Translations under genes and position numbers: made by a program
Assembly: GCA_900770945.1 (NCBI GenBank)
Contig: CAAGME010000029.1
Location: 1-52,763, forward strand
DNA length: 52,763 bases
DNA from: Clostridia bacterium
GTDB lineage: Bacteria > Bacillota > Clostridia > Christensenellales > Borkfalkiaceae
Direction of reading: 5' to 3'
Notes under the pieces: model-generated
What the model saw: the letters and a program-made list of their open reading frames with translations, nothing else
What the model was told of the DNA's origin: nothing
Databases searched by the model: none
Shown: positions 25,841-33,603 of the stretch, one piece after another
Numbering within the stretch: position 1 is the stretch's first letter
How the letters are laid out: every line of letters begins with the position of its first letter

Positions 25841-26578
25841 ATGATAAACGTAGTTATCGCGGAAGACGACCCGTCGTCGGCTAAAACTTTATCGCTTTAC
25901 GTTAAAAAGTTCGCGCAGGAAAATAACCGCGAGATACGGATAACCACGTACCGCAACGGCGAAGAGCTGGTAAAAAACCACACGCAGGACACGGACATAA
26001 TCTTGCTCGATATAGATATGCCCGAGCTTGACGGAATGACGGCGTCGCGCAAAATCCGCGCGACGGATAAAAACGTCATAATCATATTCGTGACTAATCT
26101 TGCTTCTTACGCCGTTAACGGTTACGAGGTGGAAGCGTTCGATTTCGTCGTTAAGCCCGTATCTTACTATCAGTTTTCGCTGAAAATGAAGCGGGCGGCA
26201 GAGCGGATAGACTCGGCGAACGGCAAGGTGATATGGATTATCAACCGCGACGGGCGATACGCCGTAAAGACGAACGACATTATTTTTGCCGAAATACAAA
26301 AACACATAATGACCTTGCACACGACCGAGGGCGACTTTACCACGCGCAACGGCACGCTCAAAGGTTTGCAGGACGAACTCATCGGGCTTCCGTTTGCTTC
26401 GCCCATGCAGTGTTACCTCGTCAATCTGCGTTACGTCACGGGCGTGGAGAAGAAGGACGTTGTTGTCGGCAAGTACCGCCTCGGCATATCTTCCGCAAAA
26501 AGGAAAGCGTTTTTGACGGCTTTGAGCGACTATCTCGGCAAAGGCTATTTATCGGGGACGGAAGAAGACGATGACTGA
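25841..26578 (+). CDS. LytTR-family response regulator (system 2)
   Basis: 245 aa from ATG 25841, chosen because AAGGAGG (25825-25831) lies 9 nt before it; the frame is open further upstream, but that part is leader and promoter. Receiver domain with Glu8, Asp9, Asp10, phospho-acceptor Asp57 in ILLDIDMP and FVVKPVS, then a LytTR DNA-binding domain from about 135. Clearly paralogous to the regulator at 16644, and like it overlaps its kinase by 8 bp. The likely target is the GH3 operon 3' of the kinase, through the ATRTGCGG repeats at 27948-27996. Confidence 0.9.
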   Translation: MINVVIAEDDPSSAKTLSLYVKKFAQENNREIRITTYRNGEELVKNHTQDTDIILLDIDMPELDGMTASRKIRATDKNVIIIFVTNLASYAVNGYEVEAFDFVVKPVSYYQFSLKMKRAAERIDSANGKVIWIINRDGRYAVKTNDIIFAEIQKHIMTLHTTEGDFTTRNGTLKGLQDELIGLPFASPMQCYLVNLRYVTGVEKKDVVVGKYRLGISSAKRKAFLTALSDYLGKGYLSGTEEDDD

Positions 26579-27923
26579 ACTCGGCGCATATAAGCTTCTT
26601 TTCATGACGGAACTTTTGCTTTCGTCGTACCTATTCGTGCATAAGCTGAAAAAGCGCGACTATTTTGCGCCGCGCGTGCTTGTTTCCGTTCTCTTTTGTT
26701 ACCTCGTTGCGTTTTTCTATCCCGTAAAAGGCGAATACGCTTCCCACGGCTACTACGCGTCGCTCATGTTTTTCGCGCTTGCGGCGGCGGTGCTCTTTTC
26801 TGTCGTTTTCTCTTTCGACATATCGTTTCCTGCGGGCGTGTTCTTTTTAATAACCGCATACACCGTGCAGCATATAGCGTACGTAGTGTATTCGCTCGTC
26901 GTTCTTTCTCTCGGGATTACCGATTCGGGCTTGTATGGGAGCAACACGATAGATTTTTCCTCTTTAACGCTCCTTAACCTTTTGTGCGCGCTTATCTACG
27001 TCGATATCACGCTGTTAGCGTATTGGGGAACGTATCTTGCGATAGGCAAACGGCTCGTCAAAAATGGCGAAATCAAACTTAATAAGATGCCGCTTCTCGT
27101 TTTGTCCGCCGTTATACTTGTTATCGACATAGTGGTGAACGCCGTTGTCGTGTATGACTTTGAAAGGGTAAAGGGATACGAAGTCGTAGTGTACTTACTA
27201 AACCTCGTCTGTTGCTCGCTGATACTTTACATTCAGGTGAGCATAGTCGACACTAAGGACAAGGAAGAAGATTTAAGAACGGTGCGCAAGCTTTTGGAAC
27301 AAGCCAAAACGCAGTACGCTTCCACAAAGGAAAACATAAGTCTTATAAACCAAAAGTGCCACGACTTGAAGTACAAAGTCGGCTTATACGCGCAAAAAGG
27401 CGGAATCGACAAGGAGAGCGCAGACGAAATACGCGACCTGATTGCCATTTACGACACTTCCGTTAAAACGGGCAACGAAGCGCTCGATATAGTTCTGACC
27501 GAAAAGAGTTTTGTGTGCGGAAACAAAAAGATAAGGTTTTCTTGCATAGCCGATTGCAGAAATTTATCCTTTGTAAAAGAAAGCGATTTGTACGCGCTTT
27601 TCGGCAACGTTCTCGACAACGCGACAGAAGCCGTAAAAGATATACAAGACGAAGAAAAGCGGTTTATAAGCCTTTCCGTTTACACCCGCGGCAATATAGT
27701 TTCGATAAACGAAAACAACTATTTTGAGGGAAGCCTCCTTCTCGGCGACGACGGCTTGCCTTTGACCACAAAGCGTGACAAAGATTACCACGGCTTCGGC
27801 ATGAAAAGCGTAAAAACCATTGCCGAAAAGTACGGCGGAATGCTCAGCCTTTCTGCGGAAGAAAACGTTTTCAATCTGAATATAATTTTACCCTTGCCCG
27901 CCCTCGATACGGACTTTAACTAA
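26571..27923 (+). CDS. AgrC-like GHKL sensor histidine kinase (system 2)
   Basis: 450 aa, the same length as the system 1 kinase. Six or seven membrane helices to about residue 225 with the shared T-x-Q-H-x-x-Y motif (TVQHIAY, 98-104), phospho-acceptor His264 in KCHDLKYKV, N-box NVLDNATEA and glycine box HGFGMKSVK. ATG 26571 lies within the regulator's last codons. The H-box lacks the second His of the other two kinases (HDLKYK against HDMRHQ), but the acceptor itself is present. Membrane-bound; input unknown. Confidence 0.9.
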   Translation: MTELGAYKLLFMTELLLSSYLFVHKLKKRDYFAPRVLVSVLFCYLVAFFYPVKGEYASHGYYASLMFFALAAAVLFSVVFSFDISFPAGVFFLITAYTVQHIAYVVYSLVVLSLGITDSGLYGSNTIDFSSLTLLNLLCALIYVDITLLAYWGTYLAIGKRLVKNGEIKLNKMPLLVLSAVILVIDIVVNAVVVYDFERVKGYEVVVYLLNLVCCSLILYIQVSIVDTKDKEEDLRTVRKLLEQAKTQYASTKENISLINQKCHDLKYKVGLYAQKGGIDKESADEIRDLIAIYDTSVKTGNEALDIVLTEKSFVCGNKKIRFSCIADCRNLSFVKESDLYALFGNVLDNATEAVKDIQDEEKRFISLSVYTRGNIVSINENNYFEGSLLLGDDGLPLTTKRDKDYHGFGMKSVKTIAEKYGGMLSLSAEENVFNLNIILPLPALDTDFN

Positions 27924-27947
27924 ATTTAATCCGTAAAAATAACCGCG

Positions 27948-27996
27948 ATATGCGGCGACATATCGCCATGTGCGGTGAAAAACGCGAAATGTGCGG
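27948..27996 (+). promoter_or_regulatory. three phased direct repeats, predicted operator of module 2
   Basis: ATATGCGG (27948), ATGTGCGG (27968) and ATGTGCGG (27989) are 20 and 21 bp apart, the spacing seen at 18802-18878 with a different sequence. The first also lies in a GCGATATG/CATATCGC palindrome (27945-27952/27959-27966). The third starts 14 bp before the presumed -35 box at 28003. Confidence 0.55.
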
Positions 27997-28023
27997 TCGG
28001 TATTGCCAAACCGACCGTTTTTT
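27994..28023 (+). terminator. terminator after two-component system 2
   Basis: CGGTCGGT (27994-28001) pairs with ACCGACCG (28010-28017), followed by TTTTTT. It overlaps the last operator repeat, and its loop holds the presumed -35 box of the next operon. Confidence 0.9.
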
Positions 28024-28031
28024 GTTACAAT
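28003..28031 (+). promoter_or_regulatory. probable promoter of the module 2 GH3 operon
   Basis: TTGCCA (28003-28008), 17-bp spacer, TACAAT (28026-28031). The weak -35 box fits a promoter that needs an activator bound at the repeats directly upstream. It is embedded in the terminator of the preceding operon. Confidence 0.5.
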
Positions 28032-28130
28032 TGTTTGCGCAATCGAAAGGTTCCTTTCAAACATTCGGGCAGACGTGCCTAAAAAAAGCGGGGCGAATAT
28101 CGCGCCGACAAAAATCAACGGAGATTGAAA

Positions 28131-31100
28131 ATGGACTTAAAGAAGCTTTTAGACAAAACAAAGTGGAACATCGTGGCCGGCGTTTCGGCTATGCTCGTGT
28201 TCTTTCTGACTTTGGCGATAGTGCTTGTCAGAATAATCATGGGCGCGATAGCCGCGCAGACGCACGAAGCGTTCACGTTGTTTACAAATTGGTGGCAAAC
28301 GCTCATGTTCGTTGCGGACGTGATAATTTTTGTCATACTCGTGTTTTCCATAGTTATGCTTGTTTTGCGGCATAAGCCCGTAAAACGGCGTTTTAAGGCG
28401 TTCAACAAGTCGGTATGGACGATGTTATCGGCGTTTTTCGCCATTTTAACCGTCATAATGTTCGTGTGCGGCACCATTGCCGAGGCTAACGACACGATTA
28501 TCAACTCTAAACTCGGTATAGAAACGACTAAGCGAATTGACGTTGACGGCGATGGTGAAAGGTTGCTTGTTTATACGTCGGATTACGAAACGCGTAACGA
28601 AAAAGGCGAACTTGTTTTTTACGACCAGGCTAAAATGCGGGCAAACTCCTTGGCTGTAGCAAGAGAGGTCGCGGGCGAAGGTTCCGTACTTCTATGGAAT
28701 AAGGAAGTTTCCGACTCGGGCGTATCGGCACCCGCGTTGCCGCTCAAAAACGGTTCCAAAATTTCCTTTTTCGGCATAGATTCCGCGCCGGCGGCTTACG
28801 TGCATATCGGCGTTGGTTCGGGATATTTGGGCATTGAAAAGCCTTCGATAGTCGAAGAATGCAAAAAACGCGGGCTTGTCGTTAATGAAAAACTCGCTTC
28901 TGCGTACTCTATGCTCGCCGAATCGGGTAAATACGGGCTTATTCGCGAAAAGAATGCAAAGATATCAGATTCGAATTACGCCGAATATTCCGTCAACGAA
29001 GTGCCATGGGGTAAGATAGACTCTACAATCCTCGGCAACGTTACGGGCAGCGCCGCAACTTACGGCGACGCAGCCGTTATGATTATAGGCAGAACCTCCG
29101 GCGAAAACGTTGATACGGATTTTGTTACCGAAGAATGTATTGAGAACAATTATTTAGACTTATCCAAAGAGGAAAAAACCATAATCGAAAAATTGCAAAC
29201 GCTTAAAAACACGGGTTCTGTCAAGAGAATTATACTTCTCATCAACTCCGCGAACGCAATGCAGTTTAAAAACATAGCAACGCTCAAGGGCATTGACGCG
29301 TGCGTTTGGGTAGGAATGGGCGGCAGCGCGTACGCCGGGCAGATTGCCGACGTTTTGAGCGGCGCTCTTAACCCGAGCGGCAGACTTACCGACACTTACG
29401 TTTACGATAATAATTCCGCTCCTTCTACCGAAAACTTCGGCGATTACACTTTTACTTCTTCCTCGGGGCTACCCGCAACGGAATATTACTCTCACAATGA
29501 TAAGTATGTTGTTTACGGCGAAGGCATTTACGTAGGATATCGCTACTACGAAACGAGATACGAAGACAGCGTTTTGGGGCAAGGCAACGCAAACGGCAAA
29601 AAAGGCGTAAAAGCGGGCAGCGGCAACTGGAAGTATACGGACGAAGTTGCCTATCCTTTCGGCTTCGGTCTTTCGTACACAACGTTTGAATATTCCGATT
29701 ATAAAATAGAAAAAGGCATCGGCGGTTACGTCGCTTCCGTCACCGTTAAAAACACCGGCAAGGTTGCGGGCAAGGAAGTTGTTCAGCTGTACTTGCAAAA
29801 ACCGTACACCGACTACGACAAGGAAAAAAGAATTGAAAAAGCTTCCGTAGAACTCGTAGGCTACAAAAAGACGGCTTTGCTCGCGCCGAACGCTACCGAA
29901 ACGGTTAAGATTTTCGTTTCCGACGAAGAATTTGCTTCTTATGACGCGGACGGTTACAAAACGTACATAGTAGAAAAAGGTTCTTATTACCTTGCTACGG
30001 GCAAAAATTCTCACGACGCGCTGAATAACATTTTGGCTAAAAAGGGCAAAACCACCGCGGACGGCATGGACTATAACGGCAACGGCGCGCTTAGTGCAAT
30101 AGTCGAAAAAGAGCTTGATACCGAAACTTTTGCTAAGTCCACAGCTACGGGCAATAAGATAACTAATCAATTCGAGGATGCAGACGTTAAAAAGTACGAA
30201 GGGCTTAAAGGACAGTTCGACAATTACGAATATCTCTCCCGCTCAAATTGGGAATCGACTTATCCCGAAGCCGTGAACATGGCTTGCACTTCCGAAAAAA
30301 TGATTGCGGATATGCAGTATGAACAGACGGTGAAAGAGGACCCGAACGCCGTTATGCCGATCATAGGCGTAGCGAACACGAACGGCAAAAATTTAGTCGA
30401 ACTTTACGGCAAAGCTTATAGCGACCCCGCTTGGACGGAACTTTTAACTTATCTTTCGTGGGAAGACCTTAACGTGCTTTGCTCCGCGGGTATACTTAAT
30501 ATCGAAGGCGTTAAAAACATCAACGCGCCGGGCGTAAGGTCGGGCGACGGTCCTGCGGGCATAACTTACGCTAACCAAGGCGTAGGAACTACGAGATTCT
30601 GCTTCCCGTGCGAAGGAACGATTGCGGCTACTTTTAACGACGAACTCGTTACAAAGCTCGGTTCGGCATTCGGTATGGAAATTATCCATGTCGGCTCAAC
30701 GGGTATTTATGCACCCGGAACAAATATTCACCGCTCGGCTTATAGCGGCAGAAATATGGAATACTATTCCGAGGACCCGTTCCTTAACGGAAAAATGACT
30801 TCTGCGGAGGTTCGAGGTTTACAGAGCCGCGGCGTAATAGTTTTCACAAAACACTTCGTTTTAAACGACCAGGAACGCAACCGTTACGGCGGTACCGTCT
30901 GGGCGAACGAACAATCTATAAGGGAAATTTACCTTAAAGCCTTTAAAGCCGGGGTCACCGAAGGAAAAATGAACGGCATAATGTCCTCGTTCAACCGCAT
31001 AGGTTGCACCTGGACGGGCAAACACAAAGGGCTTCTGACCGAAGTTTTGCGCAACGAATGGGGTTTTGTAGGCTTGGTTGAAACGGATTGCTTCGTCGGC

Positions 31101-33359
31101 AAGCATATGGACGCGTTCGGCGAAGGCATAGTTGCCGGCAACGACCTTTGGATGGGCAGCAGTCGCCCGAACGGCTGGGATAAGTGGAAACAAAGCCCGA
31201 CCGTCGTTTCCGCGCTTGTGGAGTCTGCGCACAGAATACTTTACACCGTGCTTAACTCTTACGCAACGACGGGTATGTCGAGCGGAACTATAATCGTAGA
31301 AACTACTCCTTGGTGGGAAAGCGCAATAACGGCGGCGCAAATAAGCGTTAGCATTATAACCGGTTTGTGCGTGGTCATGGCAGTGCTTTCGTTCGTTTTA
31401 AACAGAGAGCCGAAAACCGCCGAAGCTACGGCAGATAAGCAAGCCGCCGCTCGTGAAAAGGTAGTTATTTTCGGCAAAGAATATTCTAAAAAGAATTTTT
31501 CGACTTTCCTTACGGTTGTCGCAAGCGTGCTTGTAATCGCTATTTTAACGCCGATAATCATAACGAGCGTAAACGGCAACAAAACGCCTGGCAGTAGCGG
31601 CGGCGGAACGACGGAAGCTCACGTTTGCCAGAGCGTTTGCGAGGTTTGCGGCGGCTGCAAAAACGCCGATTGTAAGGAGCAAGCTTGCAAGCAAAAATGC
31701 ACTTGCAAAAAAGGTTGCGAACACGCTTGCCCCGTTTGCGGAAAGTGCGTTGACCCGACTTCTACGGAAAAGCAATGCAAAGAAAAGTGCGGCGGCGAAT
31801 ATGCGGGCATTTTCGACTTTGACGCAACGAGCGACAACGTTTCTCGCGTTGCGGGGAAGAAAGGCGACCTTACGATAAACGGCAATATCCTTTCTAACTT
31901 TAAAGGCAACAAAGGCGCAACGCTTATGTTCTTTGTTTCAAGCGACAAGGATGCTGTAGCTTCCTTGTACCTCTCCTTAACGAGAAGCGCGGAAAATTTG
32001 GACATAAACAAAGAATTCGATATTCTCGTCAACGGCGAAAAGGTTAAAGCTTCCTCCACTCTCAACAAAAAAGCGGGCGAAGCGGAAGAAGTAGGCGAAA
32101 TAGGCGTCGGTTGCGTAAACCTCGTAAAGGGCAGGAACGTTATACAGATAGTCGCGCTTAACGATACGAGCGGCGCCGACTTTGAAAAAATAACCTTAAA
32201 AACGGACGTAAAGCTCGATTGGTATTCTAAACCCGCCGAAGCAAGGTGCGAACACGCATGCGCTATATGCGGCAACTGCGTAGACCCGAACAGTTATAGC
32301 GAAAATTGCTTCCCGAAGTGCGGACATGACAAAAAGACCTTGTATACCTTCGAAGCGGAAGACGACAGAGTGAATTTGACGAACGGGTATTACGGGAAAC
32401 CGACCGTTAACAAAGAAAAAGGCTACGTCGGCAACTTTAATGCTAACGTTGGCTCGACCATTGAGTTCTACGTTAAAGCAGACAAGGCTACGACGGCAAC
32501 TCTCTACGTTTCCGTTAACAAGCGTTTAGGTCATACTTTCACGGATGTTATATCCGTTAAGGTCAACGGTACCGAAGTTCATTCCGTAGCCGCAGTGCCT
32601 TCCGTTGATTATCAAGCGTGGGAAGAATTTGTTACCACTAAAATTTGTTGCATAAGTCTCGCCGAAGGAAATAACACAATTGTTTTCTCTGTGCGCGGTT
32701 GGGACGCCGACGGCTATAACTTCGATAAAATCGTTCTTGCTTGCAACGATAAACTCGAATGGGGTGACGACGCGCACGCCTGCACGCAAGTTTGCGAATT
32801 GTGCGGCGGTTGCATGGATAACGACTGTAGCAGACCGGCTTGCGCCACAAAATGCACTTGTCAAGAATTAAAAATCGAAGCGGAAGATTACACGGCAATC
32901 AATAACCCGTTGCCCGCCGACGGCAGTAAAGGCACTTTCGGCGTTGCTTCCGGATATGGCGCAAGTGGCGAAAAATTCATAAAAGACGTAGGCAATATAG
33001 AGGCTTTTAGAGCCGATTGTACCGGGGATGCTTATCTCGAATACACAATCTATGCGGACGAAGACGCGGAAGTAAGCTTCTCGTTCGGCGCGGGAATTGC
33101 TTCTAAAACGCAAAAAGCGGCATTCGGAGTTAAGGTTACTTATGAAAACGGAAGTTCGGGTGATTTTACCGCTACGGAAGGCACTTTACCCGCGGGTAAT
33201 TGGTACGATTGGCAAAAGGTGAATTACGGCAAAATCAACCTCAAAAAAGGTAAAAACGTAATAAGGGTGACTGTAGTAAGCTGGGCTTCTATGAATATCG
33301 ACTATTTTACGTTTAAAGTAGCAAACGGCGCAAACGTTAATCTCAGAACTACCGCGTAA
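28131..33359 (+). CDS. 1742-residue GH3 enzyme with five membrane helices and three CBM-like domains
   Basis: Start ATG 28131, with GGAG (28120-28123) upstream; a TTG 6 bp earlier is less likely. Three N-terminal helices (about 14-42, 58-80, 96-116) precede a reversed-order GH3: sandwich with acid/base Glu325 in GRTSGENVD, FnIII-like domain, barrel with GDGPAGI, KHFVLNDQERNR and nucleophile Asp986 in ETDCF. Two more helices (about 1062-1084, 1123-1146) flank a charged cytoplasmic loop. Beyond them lie Cys-rich linkers (CEVCGGC, CPVCGKC, CAICGNC, CELCGGC) alternating with three beta-sandwich domains, two of which open YTFEAEDD and KIEAEDY as in CBM6/35. By the positive-inside rule both the GH3 and the CBM parts are outside. 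The last two modules are paralogous to the end of the 33604 product. Confidence 0.9.
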   Translation: MDLKKLLDKTKWNIVAGVSAMLVFFLTLAIVLVRIIMGAIAAQTHEAFTLFTNWWQTLMFVADVIIFVILVFSIVMLVLRHKPVKRRFKAFNKSVWTMLSAFFAILTVIMFVCGTIAEANDTIINSKLGIETTKRIDVDGDGERLLVYTSDYETRNEKGELVFYDQAKMRANSLAVAREVAGEGSVLLWNKEVSDSGVSAPALPLKNGSKISFFGIDSAPAAYVHIGVGSGYLGIEKPSIVEECKKRGLVVNEKLASAYSMLAESGKYGLIREKNAKISDSNYAEYSVNEVPWGKIDSTILGNVTGSAATYGDAAVMIIGRTSGENVDTDFVTEECIENNYLDLSKEEKTIIEKLQTLKNTGSVKRIILLINSANAMQFKNIATLKGIDACVWVGMGGSAYAGQIADVLSGALNPSGRLTDTYVYDNNSAPSTENFGDYTFTSSSGLPATEYYSHNDKYVVYGEGIYVGYRYYETRYEDSVLGQGNANGKKGVKAGSGNWKYTDEVAYPFGFGLSYTTFEYSDYKIEKGIGGYVASVTVKNTGKVAGKEVVQLYLQKPYTDYDKEKRIEKASVELVGYKKTALLAPNATETVKIFVSDEEFASYDADGYKTYIVEKGSYYLATGKNSHDALNNILAKKGKTTADGMDYNGNGALSAIVEKELDTETFAKSTATGNKITNQFEDADVKKYEGLKGQFDNYEYLSRSNWESTYPEAVNMACTSEKMIADMQYEQTVKEDPNAVMPIIGVANTNGKNLVELYGKAYSDPAWTELLTYLSWEDLNVLCSAGILNIEGVKNINAPGVRSGDGPAGITYANQGVGTTRFCFPCEGTIAATFNDELVTKLGSAFGMEIIHVGSTGIYAPGTNIHRSAYSGRNMEYYSEDPFLNGKMTSAEVRGLQSRGVIVFTKHFVLNDQERNRYGGTVWANEQSIREIYLKAFKAGVTEGKMNGIMSSFNRIGCTWTGKHKGLLTEVLRNEWGFVGLVETDCFVGKHMDAFGEGIVAGNDLWMGSSRPNGWDKWKQSPTVVSALVESAHRILYTVLNSYATTGMSSGTIIVETTPWWESAITAAQISVSIITGLCVVMAVLSFVLNREPKTAEATADKQAAAREKVVIFGKEYSKKNFSTFLTVVASVLVIAILTPIIITSVNGNKTPGSSGGGTTEAHVCQSVCEVCGGCKNADCKEQACKQKCTCKKGCEHACPVCGKCVDPTSTEKQCKEKCGGEYAGIFDFDATSDNVSRVAGKKGDLTINGNILSNFKGNKGATLMFFVSSDKDAVASLYLSLTRSAENLDINKEFDILVNGEKVKASSTLNKKAGEAEEVGEIGVGCVNLVKGRNVIQIVALNDTSGADFEKITLKTDVKLDWYSKPAEARCEHACAICGNCVDPNSYSENCFPKCGHDKKTLYTFEAEDDRVNLTNGYYGKPTVNKEKGYVGNFNANVGSTIEFYVKADKATTATLYVSVNKRLGHTFTDVISVKVNGTEVHSVAAVPSVDYQAWEEFVTTKICCISLAEGNNTIVFSVRGWDADGYNFDKIVLACNDKLEWGDDAHACTQVCELCGGCMDNDCSRPACATKCTCQELKIEAEDYTAINNPLPADGSKGTFGVASGYGASGEKFIKDVGNIEAFRADCTGDAYLEYTIYADEDAEVSFSFGAGIASKTQKAAFGVKVTYENGSSGDFTATEGTLPAGNWYDWQKVNYGKINLKKGKNVIRVTVVSWASMNIDYFTFKVANGANVNLRTTA

Positions 33360-33432
33360 AACAAAAGTAAATTATTCGTCCGCCCCCACAAAGGGCGGAC
33401 GGAAAACGATATAAAAACGGAGGTAACTTTTT

Positions 33433-33588
33433 TTGGAAAATCAGGGTAAAAAAGCCTTTACGGAATGCAAGGTGAAAGTTGTGTTCGTAAAAGACGAAGA
33501 CGTTGTAAGAACGTCCGGCGGAGCGGAAGTCGGCAAGGATATAGACGGCGCGCTTACGGACTGGAACACGGGAGAGCCGCAAGGCTAA
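33433..33588 (+). CDS. small 51-residue protein with TTG start
   Basis: The frame from TTG 33433 (MENQGKKAFTECKV..., ending LTDWNTGEPQG) is preceded at 8 nt by GGAGGT (33419-33424), and its stop is 15 bp before the next gene, whose ribosome site AAGGAGAG overlaps the stop. It has no signal peptide or membrane helix. The middle reads VKDEDVVRTSGGAEVG; short gut-Firmicutes peptides with an ED-V-x-TSG core are familiar to me as an unnamed group, but I cannot assign a function. A GTCCGCCC/GGGCGGAC hairpin (33379-33386/33393-33400) without a T-run lies between it and the GH3 gene. It is too short for a standard ORF cut-off. Confidence 0.6.
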   Translation: MENQGKKAFTECKVKVVFVKDEDVVRTSGGAEVGKDIDGALTDWNTGEPQG

Positions 33589-33603
33589 GGAGAGAAAAAG
33601 ACT

